Assembly: GCA_018806915.1 (NCBI GenBank)
Contig: JAGKQI010000061.1
Span: 62,001-126,000 of the forward strand
Source of the DNA: Phytophthora colocasiae
Taxonomy: Eukaryota > Oomycota > Peronosporomycetes > Peronosporales > Peronosporaceae
DNA: 64,000 nt
Direction: 5' to 3'
Below, one piece after another: positions 8,498-18,751 of this stretch. Within the stretch, counting starts at the first letter, position 1. Every line of letters starts with the position of its first letter. The position numbers and the translations under genes are program-made. The notes below the pieces were generated by a model that saw only the letters and a program-made list of their open reading frames with translations, searched no databases and was not told the DNA's origin.

Positions 8498-10717
8498 CTA
8501 TTCGCTGTTGAGGCCCCAACCTCTATCAGGTCTGTTCTGGCGGTACCACTGGCCTCCTCCCACGTCAAGAGCACGGTCAAACTCTCCAGCGCTAGCGACG
8601 ATCTTCACAATATGCTTGTATAGCTCCACATTCGTTGCTTCGTCCAGCTTTCCAGTCATCTCATCGTACATCGTGACAGCAGCACGCCAATCACTCTCCC
8701 GCTCGCAGGACGACACAGCCAACACGAGCAGCTCCGTACGAACAGCCATGGACATCGGTACTGGTAGCTCATCGTAGATGGAAAGCACGGTTTCGTGGTC
8801 CCGAAGCTCCACAGCCGACCGCATCGTCATTACATAGATAGCGTCTGCTGGGTAATGGAGCAGCGGGTTCTGTCCTTTAATGGCAGCCTCGCGGGTCTCC
8901 AGGTACAACTCAAACATTGTCAGGACGTCCGAGTGACGGTTGTTCTTGACCAGGTACTTCATTAACGCCGTGAATGCGAAAGTAGACACCAGTCCGTTCA
9001 TCGAGATCATCTTGTGCAGGTACGCTACAGCAGCACTGTAATTGTCTACAGAGAGAAACACTTCCAGCATGTGGTGGTGCGTGATCGACGACAAAGGCTG
9101 CCCGCGGTCGGCGAACTCTGCCAGAAGTGCCACCGCCGTCTTGTCATCTCGAAGGCCCTCGCACGCGCGAATCAAAAAGTTGAGAGATTTTGAGCTTTTT
9201 GCACGACGGCGGCACAGCTTTTCCTTTTGCCACAGATCCACGATAGCCTGATAGTCCTTTGCAGCGTAATACACAGTCATCAGGAGCTCAAAGTGCCCGC
9301 GATCAACTGTCACGCGTTGGTTCTCATCGGCATACTCGGGGCTGTCCTCCTTTCCTTGAGCCCGTGCCCAGTAGTGCTTGGCCAATGCTACGTCGCCGTT
9401 CAGAGCGCAGCCCTCCAGCAGGATATTCAGCGTGTAGGCGTCCCACTTGAAACCAGACTCGCTCATCAAAGATAAGATGAATGGAAACATATCCACCCTT
9501 CGAGAGCGAACAGCAGCACCCAGGAGTGAGTTGAACGTGACGCAGTCTGGAGCCACTACAGCATCCCTCCGCATGCTCTCAAACACTTCAAGAGCCTCAT
9601 CCAAGTTGGCTGCATTGCCATACGCCGAGATCATGCAGTTGTAGGAATACACCGATGGCGTCGTGTGACGCTCCACCAACTTGAACGTGCGACGAAGCTG
9701 GGGCAGGTCGGACGTTCGAGCACAGGAGCTAAGCGCGGCATTGCAGACGTTGTCACCCGGGTAAACACCGTCCTCCAGCAGCAACTGGAATAGTCGAGAG
9801 GCGTATTGATGCTGTTGATTGCGCGAGCACGAGATAATTGCGCACGTGAACACTTCAGCCTTATGGTCATTGTCCGTGTACGAGATGGAGTTGACCAAGT
9901 TCTCGATCTGCTCCCAGCACTCGAGCCGTGCATACGCCAGAATCACCGCGCCGTACGTGCGGGTGTTAGGCTCGACCTGTGCGGAAATCATGTCGTTCAG
10001 CAGATTTAGCGCCACTGGAACATCGAACTTGCCACCACGAGCGCACGCGTGGATGGCGCTAGTGAAGGTGATCACGTCCGGTACCATGTTGAAGTGGTTG
10101 GTGATGTCTAATACACCAAGAGCCACTGGTGCATTGCCCAATCGGGCACTAGCTGCTGCAACGCGGTTGAGACGGTCGCGGTTCGGTTCTTTGATCTGAT
10201 TGCGCAGAACTTCGAGCGCCACCTCGCTGCGGTTCATCTTAATGAGCGCACAGACGATCATGACGAGTTCCTGGTCCGACCAGTGGTTGTCCAAGATCGG
10301 AAACTCGTCTATATACTTGCGCAGCACCGATGATACCTTCTTAGATCCCATTTCTTCAGTCAGCAGCATACGAAAAGACACTCGATCCATATCTGCCCAC
10401 CATTTGGTCTTCTTCGGACGGTGACGGTACCAGTTCTTCTTCTTCTTCTTGAGCCTTTTCCCGGTCGAATTACCGGCATCAGAGGTCACAGGTGGCTGCT
10501 GCACGCTCATCAAATTGAAATACTTGTTGCTGTTCTTAGTCTTGCGCGTCTGTTGCTGCTGTTCGTCATCTTCACGGACAGAACTGACTGAATATGAAGC
10601 AGCACTGGGCGATTGCGTCGCGAAACTCTGCGCCAGTATCCGTGGGGGCTGCGACTGCCATCGGGTCGCCGTGTGCCACAACGAGCGACGCATTTGCTGC
10701 ACAACCGTCGGGTGCAT
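8498..10717 (-). CDS. Pentatricopeptide repeat (PPR) protein, probably mitochondrial
   Basis: PPR proteins bind organelle RNA in a sequence-specific way and act in its processing, stability or translation. This single-exon gene gives about 739 residues from the ATG at 10717; the longer frame opens with GTG. The N-terminus is rich in R, S, Q and T and nearly free of acidic residues (MRRSLWHTATRWQSQ), suggesting a mitochondrial presequence. A basic linker (KRLKKKKKNWYRHRPKK) follows. From about residue 150 onward 35-residue helical repeats run nearly to the C-terminus, with units such as VITFTSAIHACARGGKFDVP, TRTYGAVILAYARLECWEQI and VYSYNCMISAYGNAANLDEA. No DYW or SMR tail is visible. The RNA target cannot be read here. 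Confidence 0.9.
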   Translation of the reverse strand: MHPTVVQQMRRSLWHTATRWQSQPPRILAQSFATQSPSAASYSVSSVREDDEQQQQTRKTKNSNKYFNLMSVQQPPVTSDAGNSTGKRLKKKKKNWYRHRPKKTKWWADMDRVSFRMLLTEEMGSKKVSSVLRKYIDEFPILDNHWSDQELVMIVCALIKMNRSEVALEVLRNQIKEPNRDRLNRVAAASARLGNAPVALGVLDITNHFNMVPDVITFTSAIHACARGGKFDVPVALNLLNDMISAQVEPNTRTYGAVILAYARLECWEQIENLVNSISYTDNDHKAEVFTCAIISCSRNQQHQYASRLFQLLLEDGVYPGDNVCNAALSSCARTSDLPQLRRTFKLVERHTTPSVYSYNCMISAYGNAANLDEALEVFESMRRDAVVAPDCVTFNSLLGAAVRSRRVDMFPFILSLMSESGFKWDAYTLNILLEGCALNGDVALAKHYWARAQGKEDSPEYADENQRVTVDRGHFELLMTVYYAAKDYQAIVDLWQKEKLCRRRAKSSKSLNFLIRACEGLRDDKTAVALLAEFADRGQPLSSITHHHMLEVFLSVDNYSAAVAYLHKMISMNGLVSTFAFTALMKYLVKNNRHSDVLTMFELYLETREAAIKGQNPLLHYPADAIYVMTMRSAVELRDHETVLSIYDELPVPMSMAVRTELLVLAVSSCERESDWRAAVTMYDEMTGKLDEATNVELYKHIVKIVASAGEFDRALDVGGGQWYRQNRPDRGWGLNSE

Positions 10718-10906
10718 GGCCACCTCAGCTTTTCACTGCAGGAATGTGGGGATGGCGAAAGTGGCGACATGCGTTTTTATGCCATTTCATGTGGGACACA
10801 TCAACTTTGTGAAAAATGTAGCCACTATTCAAATCACAAAAAATAGTCCTAGTTATTTCTTACCAGTCCATCGCCATCCAAACTTCCACCGACCGCATCA
10901 ACGTCG

Positions 10907-13900
10907 ATGGCTTCTGCGCGCTCGCGGACGCCGCGCGAGCTGGTGGGAGCGTGTATGGACCACATCGCGTTGGAAGGAAGAAGCGGACTATCTATTGCGT
11001 CGTTATTCTCCACTGTGGAGCCCAGGAATGACGCACTAGTGCGCAAACAGGTGTGGAGGCTGCTGCGTTCGAGTCATGGCGTATTGCGCTTCTTTCGGGC
11101 CTCTGCAGCCACTGCTGACCCATCACAGAGGCTTAATAAGAAACGAAAGCGACCAGAGTCAATAGATAATGAAAAAAACTCAGTGGAAATCAAGGAAGAG
11201 GGGCTAAAGAACACTACTGTTGATGATAATACGACGTTGACGGTTGAAGAGCTGGAGTTGCTCACGTACGAGGAAGCAGTGACCTGTCAGGAGGACGGCA
11301 AACAGGTAATGGTAGTGGCATGCGAACCGCTGCGCTACCGAGCGCTCAATGTCCCTGTGAAGGCCATTGCAGCAGACCTCGGACCCGAACATTTTGTCAT
11401 TCTTGAAGCAGTGGGCCATGCACGCATACAGGGCATCACAGTGACGACGCTGGCCAAGATACTGGGTGGAAGTACCGTCAAGAAGCTGCACAATTGTCTG
11501 GACACGCTGATCTCGTACGGACTGGTGGTGAAGCGGATTATGCTCGTGATGCGGCCAGTTATGCGGCGCTTGAATATCATCCATTTGCCCAGATTCGCGG
11601 CCGAGTTCAAGCCGCAGATGTTTGACGAGTCGGCGGATTTCGAGTCGGACGAGCAGAGCAGAAAGATCTTGTGTGCAGCAGCGGAGACATATCTGAAAGC
11701 CCTCCCCACGCACTCATCGGTGCTGTCGGATCTCGGACGGGATCTGAACCTGCACAAGCGACATTTGGAGGTGCTGCGCTCCCATATTATACAGGAATGT
11801 AGAGCAGACGAGAACTTCCCGCTGGAGCTGTTCCAGGCCGTTCTGCAGCCGTCACGACGCGCCAGTCTCGAGCCGAAGATTTTAAATTGCGTGCGGTATA
11901 AACCTTCCAGCACCCGCAAACACACATCATATCGCCGCGGAATTATACTGGAACTCGGACTGCTTCGCCAGATATATGGAATTATTGAGGACAGCGCGGA
12001 AAACGGAGCCACAATTATTGACCTGCGGAACCAAATTGTGCTGCCAGGAAGCAAGCTGCCGTATAAATTGGTGAGCGTCTTGGCGGGGATGTACAGCTTG
12101 AAGGCCGAGTCTATTATCCTGGGCAAGAACAAAGCTTTTCGACTGTACCTGGACTCAATGGCGCCCAGGGTTAAAGATCAACTACCAGTAGAGGTCACAA
12201 ACAACACCAGAGAGCAGCCAGAGCCGGAGGAGGGCGCAAGCGCAGAAAAAACTAGCGTGAAAAAGGAATGGCATTATACAGTTCGAGCCAATAAAGCGTT
12301 GAAAGTGGCGCTTGGGGGTGTGGATGGGACGACAGCTCGGCGTCGCGAGCACATTTTAGAGCGACTGGAGGAGGAGAAGATCATTAGTTTATCGTCGCTG
12401 TGTGCTAGTATATTCAGCATGGAGAAACACCGCGCAGAGATGAGTGCGACCAACGCAGATGATGAAGACGCCGTTCGCAACACTGTGAGCAATTTGATGT
12501 CACCTGCTGCAGTAGGTAAAGTGGATACTCGGTCGATATTTCGGATTGCAACAGAGCTGGAAGTGGAGAAGAAACTACGGCTGCTACAGCTCCCACTGCC
12601 GGCACGTAATGTTTCAACTAAATTCCGTGCGCTCCGTTGTGTAGTAGCGGCTGGGTATGAGCACAATGATGTTTTCATTCAAGGTTATGTGAAGAATTAC
12701 TGCCGTGATGAGCGTTTGAGGCGGATACACCGGAATGCTGATCAGGGTCAAGTGGTTCGATTCCACAAGTTTAATAATGGTGAAGTGGAGCATGGGTCAG
12801 CTCGAAAAAGGAGGCGAGCCAACTCGAAAACAGTTAACGGAAGCGCCGGAGAGGGCCAAGACGCGCTATTGGATACAGAGGCTGGCTTTAAAACGATGCG
12901 TCGTGATTTGGATGTCGATGGAGAAGCCAACAAGCCAGATTCACCCCCACGTAATGAAATTAGCTACAAGATTCGGCGCTTTGTGAGCCAACAGAAGTCT
13001 GGGATACACAACCAGCAATTTAGAAAGCTCGGTTTTGCATACGGTGTCATGTATCGATGTAAAGCACTCCATCGATTCTTGTGGAATGCTTTGCACGAGA
13101 ACGGATCGGATCTCCAACTTCCGGGGGATGGAAATGACGGATCTATTCAGGACTTGAATGAGGCAGGCGATGTCGACACGGACAATTCAAACCAACTTCA
13201 AGCCTCACTGCCAGGGATTGTTTTCTCTCGCGAATCAGTTTTGCACTCAATGCCCGTGCAATTGTATATTCAGATTTTCTCGGGTGGAGAAATTTTGACA
13301 GACGCAGAGTTCGCTATTGTTGAGGAAGCGATCGCCCACCATCGTACGTTTGATGCCATCCCGGAGGAACTCTGCCAAAAGATTTGGAGCCATGAGTCAG
13401 AGCGCACCGCCAAAGTTTTGGGGACTCTAGCGGATCTGGGATTGGTACTACCACACAAGATCGGGATGAGACACCTAGTTCAGATCCTTCGAGCCGGATA
13501 CACGGATGGCCGAGACGGCGTGCTTTCACGGGCGTTGAAAGATAACGCACTCGGTGGGCTTTTCCGCTTTAGCCAGCAGGTTCGAATTGTCTTGAACGGG
13601 AATGACGTCAAGGATCATGATGTCTCTACAGTCTGCGATCAGATTGGTGCGGAACGCCGCAGTGTGAACGAACTCGATTCGATCCGCATTGTTGGCTTTA
13701 CAGAAAAGACGTACAGCTTCGCGAACACACTGCCACTACAGTTTTCATTCGAGTCTGGACCCGATGTTGATCGCTACTGGGAGGCTTTGGAGTGTTTATG
13801 TCTGGAGCAAATGACAATGGAAGTGGAGAATCCACGGAGAAATGAGCCGGCTGTCAGTGAGGTGCCTAAACCTGTCAAGACGCGCGCTCGACGGATGCTT

Positions 13901-15967
13901 CGTATCCTCGCATGGATCCCGAGGTCAAGGAAGCCGGCAACGAAGCGTAAACGTGAAGGAGATGAGGGAGATATGCCTCAGGTTAAGAGTAGTGGTATAG
14001 TGTCAACTAATGTCCGACGTCGCAAGAAGCGACGGCAAACTGAAGAAGCGAATGATGGGATCAGACGAAAGCACCGGAAGAAAGACCCTGATAAACTCGA
14101 TGAAGATCAGGGAACACCGGGAGCAATCACATGGACTGAAGCTCACGAGCAACTGTTGGTGGAGTGCTTTATTGACAGTAGCAAGAGTCGGTGGAGAGTT
14201 ACCGTTCCACAAGGTTTGCAGCGTGAGAAGGAGAACGTTGCTTTCCGAAATCACACCATTTCACGAACAGGTTTTGGTCTTGTTGCAATGGCTCGGAAAC
14301 TGGGCAAACGCAAGATTGACGTGAAGAAGAGACTGAAAGAAAAGCTGATGGAGCCTGCGGCGAAGTTGCTGTTTGAGAAGGCGAAACGAGAAGCACAAGT
14401 GGCCCATAACGCCAACGGTTTGTTTGATGAAGAGATTGCAATTCAAAAGTCCACTAGACTCACTGCACTTTTCCGGCGCGCTGTGATGCTGATTGTGTCG
14501 CCACGAGAAGAGTATCACCCGCTTGTTGCTGAGGAGTTGATCTCTTTCTGGACCCCACACGAAATTCGACTAGTTTGGCGGTATCTCTGGCTCAAGAACT
14601 GGATTGTGCGTGCGTCAGAGAAAGAAAGGGGTCGCGGGTATTCCACCAGCCAACGACTACAGGACTCACTTAAAGTAACGACTTTATCGTACCCCTTGCT
14701 GCTATTCCAGCAGGCTGCGGAGCAGGAGAGTATGGTCAACTCCACGTTGGAGGAGATTGCAGCAGACCACAGTGAAAGGAAACAGCACAGCTCTTTTCTT
14801 GGTACCGATCAGCTTTTCGAGGATGACTTCCCGACAAATGCCACCCCTGGTCAGTGTGCTCTCGAGTTGGGTTGTCAAGTGCTTGGGACGTGCTCGCTTA
14901 CAGCAATTCACTCGTCTAGTCTTGATGACCCTGACACCAGCGCAGATGACACTCTAGTGACGCAGCAGACAAACGGCAAGAGGCTTCCTAGCTCCACGAA
15001 AAGAGAAAGTCTATTGACATGCAAGAGCCTGAAGGACAGGTCTGGATTCGCTGCGCATTTGGCCAACAAGGTGAATGTCTCAAGGGCGTCGGACCTCATT
15101 GATAGCTGGCGAGTGGAGACTAAAATGTACGCTGTGACTGTGGAGGATGCGGAGCAACTCAGCGCTTTCGAGGCCTTTTCTCTGGAAGAGACTAAACACA
15201 ACATCGAAGAATCTACCCACTTTGGAACAACACAGGACAATGCACTAGACCAGACTGTGGCTGCTCACGTTCGAGAAAGTGGCGAGGAGGGACTAGCGTT
15301 ATCATCGCTTATCGAGAAATTAGGCTCTAACAGAGAAGGAGACGCTCACGCTGTGCTGCGTCTGTGTGTGGCGCGCTGCTTGGACGCGCTGGTGGAACAA
15401 GGCGAGCTGATTTGTGTCAATGCGTACTACGATCAGCGCTACGTGGTGAAGGAGCACGGCGACGTGTGGTTGCTGCGGCCCTTTTCCCTCGTTCCGAGTG
15501 CTACCTCATCGTCTACTCCTCAGATTGTATTTGAAGGGGAGAAGGATACGCTGTCATACCCGTGGCTGAAGATGGATGGCGGAACGAACTATAAGTTCCT
15601 TTTCTCGATCCAGCGCAAACTGCTAGCTCTAATTCTCCAGATGCCGGGTATCACGGAAACGTGTGTTCACTCCAAGATAAACAAGCTGCTGTCGCTGCAA
15701 GACACTCGTGAGGTGTTGTCGTTACTTGTGGAGGAGGGGCTGGTGTATGCTCGGGCAATCTCACAATCTGCTGCTGTTAAAGCTAAAAGTCTGTTCGAGA
15801 CGTCTAGTACCCACCCATCCGTTGTCAAGGTCGTGAAGCTGGTGGGAAATTCACTGGTGTATGATCGCTCGGTGTTTGAAGCTCACTATTTTCCACACGT
15901 TGAGTGCATCCAGCGATTCGGTAGCATTGTGAAGGACTACCAGAACGAAGTGTTCCAGAACGACTGA
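10907..15967 (+). CDS. GTF3C1: TFIIIC largest subunit, B-block binding (GTF3C1-like)
   Basis: TFIIIC recognises the A and B boxes inside tRNA genes and recruits TFIIIB and RNA polymerase III. This is one uninterrupted 1686-codon ORF, somewhat shorter than animal GTF3C1 and near plant lengths. The B-block winged helix is at about residues 157-215 (HFVILEAVGHARIQGITVTT, then LHNCLDTLISYGLVVKR). More winged-helix-like segments follow. A Myb/SANT-like helical segment lies near 1073-1150 (ITWTEAHEQLLVECF). Another winged helix is close to the C-terminus (LLALILQMPGITETCVHSKI). Basic nuclear-localisation-like runs include KKRKRPE and RRRKKRRQ. The gene is transcribed divergently from the PPR gene, with under 200 bp between starts. 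Assignment rests on domain order, not on an alignment. Confidence 0.82.
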   Translation: MASARSRTPRELVGACMDHIALEGRSGLSIASLFSTVEPRNDALVRKQVWRLLRSSHGVLRFFRASAATADPSQRLNKKRKRPESIDNEKNSVEIKEEGLKNTTVDDNTTLTVEELELLTYEEAVTCQEDGKQVMVVACEPLRYRALNVPVKAIAADLGPEHFVILEAVGHARIQGITVTTLAKILGGSTVKKLHNCLDTLISYGLVVKRIMLVMRPVMRRLNIIHLPRFAAEFKPQMFDESADFESDEQSRKILCAAAETYLKALPTHSSVLSDLGRDLNLHKRHLEVLRSHIIQECRADENFPLELFQAVLQPSRRASLEPKILNCVRYKPSSTRKHTSYRRGIILELGLLRQIYGIIEDSAENGATIIDLRNQIVLPGSKLPYKLVSVLAGMYSLKAESIILGKNKAFRLYLDSMAPRVKDQLPVEVTNNTREQPEPEEGASAEKTSVKKEWHYTVRANKALKVALGGVDGTTARRREHILERLEEEKIISLSSLCASIFSMEKHRAEMSATNADDEDAVRNTVSNLMSPAAVGKVDTRSIFRIATELEVEKKLRLLQLPLPARNVSTKFRALRCVVAAGYEHNDVFIQGYVKNYCRDERLRRIHRNADQGQVVRFHKFNNGEVEHGSARKRRRANSKTVNGSAGEGQDALLDTEAGFKTMRRDLDVDGEANKPDSPPRNEISYKIRRFVSQQKSGIHNQQFRKLGFAYGVMYRCKALHRFLWNALHENGSDLQLPGDGNDGSIQDLNEAGDVDTDNSNQLQASLPGIVFSRESVLHSMPVQLYIQIFSGGEILTDAEFAIVEEAIAHHRTFDAIPEELCQKIWSHESERTAKVLGTLADLGLVLPHKIGMRHLVQILRAGYTDGRDGVLSRALKDNALGGLFRFSQQVRIVLNGNDVKDHDVSTVCDQIGAERRSVNELDSIRIVGFTEKTYSFANTLPLQFSFESGPDVDRYWEALECLCLEQMTMEVENPRRNEPAVSEVPKPVKTRARRMLRILAWIPRSRKPATKRKREGDEGDMPQVKSSGIVSTNVRRRKKRRQTEEANDGIRRKHRKKDPDKLDEDQGTPGAITWTEAHEQLLVECFIDSSKSRWRVTVPQGLQREKENVAFRNHTISRTGFGLVAMARKLGKRKIDVKKRLKEKLMEPAAKLLFEKAKREAQVAHNANGLFDEEIAIQKSTRLTALFRRAVMLIVSPREEYHPLVAEELISFWTPHEIRLVWRYLWLKNWIVRASEKERGRGYSTSQRLQDSLKVTTLSYPLLLFQQAAEQESMVNSTLEEIAADHSERKQHSSFLGTDQLFEDDFPTNATPGQCALELGCQVLGTCSLTAIHSSSLDDPDTSADDTLVTQQTNGKRLPSSTKRESLLTCKSLKDRSGFAAHLANKVNVSRASDLIDSWRVETKMYAVTVEDAEQLSAFEAFSLEETKHNIEESTHFGTTQDNALDQTVAAHVRESGEEGLALSSLIEKLGSNREGDAHAVLRLCVARCLDALVEQGELICVNAYYDQRYVVKEHGDVWLLRPFSLVPSATSSSTPQIVFEGEKDTLSYPWLKMDGGTNYKFLFSIQRKLLALILQMPGITETCVHSKINKLLSLQDTREVLSLLVEEGLVYARAISQSAAVKAKSLFETSSTHPSVVKVVKLVGNSLVYDRSVFEAHYFPHVECIQRFGSIVKDYQNEVFQND

Positions 15968-16084
15968 GGATAACAACTGTGCACAGCCAAAGTTTAGGCT
16001 GTATCGTGTACTGTAAGTAAAATACACTTCGGAACGTAAGATCATCAACATTTGCAAGTGACCAACTTCACCTCTGCTTTAAAA

Positions 16085-17569
16085 AGTAACGTACTACTTT
16101 CAACCACTACAGCTTCGATGCCGAACGCACCGTCGTGGCGGAGATGATACCGTGCGGCTCGTCCGTGGGTAAAAACACCTCCCCGTGCGGGTGGATGTTC
16201 TTGCAGCCAAAGCGGGACAGATCGATGGGGTTGTTGTGGATGTTTGGCATCGTGATCTTGATGTCCTTGACGTACGGGCACCTCTCCAGCACGGCCTCGC
16301 CCATCTTGTATAGTGTGTACTGCACGGCAGGACTGGGTACGCCCACATCGGCCGGACCTGCGAACGTCTCGAGCAATACGTTCTTGATCTCTGCCGCCTT
16401 GGAGACGAAATCTCCGCCGATGGCGTCGGGCGTGTAGTTCCACGTGGACGCGACGCACGTGCTGACGAGGCGGTCAGGTACGTCTGGCAGCGTCGTGTAC
16501 TCATCGCGGAAGAAGTCGACGAAGGAGCTCTGCGTGGTCTTGAGCACCTTGAGGCCGTCGACACCACCCTGGACCGTCACTTCCGGGGCGCCGTACGCCG
16601 ATTTACGTGCGACCACACTGTAAAGCAGCGACAATACCAGAAATAAGGGCAGTCAGTGTAGCAGATTTTCAAGCGGATGTAGTAGACAGCTACTAGTAGT
16701 ACGTACTAAGCAGTGGAGAAGCCGGGACTGGCGCTGACGAAGGCGTGGTGGTGCGGACGCGTCTTGCCCTTGGAGTCAGGAACGACGATACGCTCCCACG
16801 GCGTCTCGAACAGCTTCACCTTGGCCATGTTGATCTGTTCGCAGCCACAACGTACACACTATCAGTCCACAACTCTCAATTGCCTAACTTGCACTACGAA
16901 CAGAAAGAGCAGCAAATGACGTACAATATCTGGGTGTTTGGTGACAAAGTGTTTGGCTAGGATGAGGCCAAAGTCCTCGAGCGACGCGAACTCGTGCTTC
17001 TTCGCCAAGACCCACACCGTGTTTTTGACCGAGTCCGTGGGCAACACCTGGCCATTGTCGCCGTCGTAGTAGGCGCTGGCGGCAGGAGCGCCTTCCAGCA
17101 GCACTTCCGCCTCCAGTTGGATCACCGAATGCTTCTCGGGCGTGCGCGTCACCTTGAGCATGCGCACGCGGCCTTTGCCATGCTCGTGCTGCAGAAGTTT
17201 GACGACCATTGGTACTGTAGTAGGAGCGGAGAGGAAGGAGAGGGGAGGAGAGGAGAGGAAGAAGCACAAGCACAGGCTAACGCTTGGAGCTGCTGGACGC
17301 AAATCGCGGAATGAACTTGCAGTCGACGTTGAAATCGACGCCAGATGATCTTTTTGCCATGCACGCATTCACAGTTTAACCTCTCACCTAAAACAGTATG
17401 TTGAAGCAGAGATCTATCTTAGATCCTTACATAAAGGTGCCGACGCGCTCGACGTCGACAGCATCAGCAATACCCTGCAATAGCATTGCCATTATGGCCA
17501 TTATGGGCGGTTCGATGTAAGGTGCTGTGTTGGTGGTCTGCTTGGGATTCGTGCGTCTTTTTGCGCCAG
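16085..17569 (-). repeat. Left arm of the inverted urate oxidase duplication
   Basis: This arm matches 17862-21290 in reverse complement once the MULE at 18752-20688 is removed. Similarity starts abruptly at GCGCCAG on the inner side and fades after the stop codon on the outer side. It carries the intact copy. Confidence 0.9.
16107..17209 (-). CDS. Urate oxidase (uricase), intact peroxisomal copy
   Basis: Uricase oxidises urate to 5-hydroxyisourate in purine breakdown, normally in peroxisomes. Three exons (17209-16925, 16834-16707, 16617-16107) give 307 residues, the usual length. Visible motifs are HGKGRVRMLKV with the active-site lysine, TDSVKNTVWVLAKKH with the catalytic threonine, ETPWERIV, the segment VVARKSAYGAPEVTV, then KTTQSSFVDFFRDEYTTLPD, DRLVST and the C-terminal MPNIHNNPIDLSRFG. 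The protein ends SKL, a canonical PTS1 peroxisomal signal. An in-frame extension upstream of ATG 17209 reads low-complexity sequence and is taken as 5' untranslated. A broken head-to-head paralogue lies to the right. Confidence 0.95.
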
Positions 17570-17861
17570 GACTGACAATTACAAGCCGCAGATGAAAATA
17601 CTCTAAGCAAAAGAGTAATCTGTATGATTGCGATTCCTTTCTGCATCCACGCAGATGAGGAAGGCGATCTAATAGCGCTTACTCCACCTACAATTTCGGA
17701 ACTTCTCTCACTCTCCATGACTATCAAACATTTTGGGATCGTATGCCCATGAAAACATATCGAGATATGTATTCCTTTGGACAAAGGCCAACACGGCATT
17801 GGCAACGCTACAGGAGCTGACGTTGCCTGCGTGGGCTGCCGATAGCGAACACTCTTGCTGT
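17570..17861. other. Unique spacer between the inverted uricase arms
   Basis: About 292 bp separate the two arms and are not part of the inverted repeat. Both uricase copies point away from it. Short ORFs cross it on both strands, without recognisable domains. It could hold promoter parts for one or both copies, or be a filler fragment captured when the duplication formed. Confidence 0.6.
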
Positions 17862-18751
17862 CTGGCGCAAAAAGACGCACGAATCCCAAGCAGACCACCA
17901 ACACAGCACCTTACATCGAACCGCCCATAATGGCCATAATGGCAATGCTATTGCAGGGTATTGCTGATGCTGTCGACGTCGAGCGCGTCGGCACCTTTAT
18001 GTAAGGATCTAAGATAGATCTCTGCTTCAACATACTGTTTTAGGTGAGAGGTTAAACTGTGAATGCGTGCATGGCAAAAAGATCATCTGGCGTCGATTTC
18101 AACGTCGACTGCAAGTTCATTCCGCGATTTGCGTCCAGCAGCTCCAAGCGTTAGCCCTTGTGTTTGTGCTTGTGCTTCTTCCTCTCCTCTCCTCCCCTCT
18201 CCTTCCTCTCCGCTCCTACTACAGTACCAATGGTCGTCAAACTTCTGCAGCACGAGCATGGCAAAGGCCGCGTGCGCATGCTCAAGGTGACGCGCACGCC
18301 CGAGAAGCATTCGGTGATCCAACTGGAGGCGGAAGTGCTGCTGGAAGGCGCTCCTGCCGCCAGCGCCTACTACGACGGCGACAATGGCCAGGTGTTGCCC
18401 ACGGACTCGGTCAAAAACACGGTGTGGGTCTTGGCGAAGAAGCACGAGTTCGCGTCGCTCGAGGACTTTGGCGTCATCCTAGCCAAACACTTTGTCACCA
18501 AACACCCAGATATTGTACGTCATTTGTTGCTCTTGTTTTTCTTCTTTCTGTTCGTAGTGCAAGTGACTGATCGTGTGTACGTTATGGCTGCGAACAGATC
18601 AACATGGCCAAGGTGAAGCTGTTCGAGACAGTGGGAGCGTATCGTCGTTCCTGACTCCAAGGGCAAGACACGTCCGCACCACCACGCCTTCGTCAGCGCC
18701 AGTCCCGGCTTCTCCACTGCTTAGTACGTACTACTAGTAGCTGTCTACTAC

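Noticed and set aside
10437..10456. TTC/CTT-rich stretch as a microsatellite of note
   Set aside because: It encodes the lysine run in the PPR protein linker and is explained by coding sequence.
12753..12766. GGTTCGATTCCAC, a good tRNA B-box, in the TFIIIC gene
   Set aside because: It lies in the middle of an uninterrupted coding frame; no acceptor stem, A box or 70-90 bp cloverleaf surrounds it.
17149..17368. Upstream ORF or N-terminal extension of uricase
   Set aside because: It reads low-complexity C/T-rich leader. The conserved protein starts at MVVKLLQHEHGKG.
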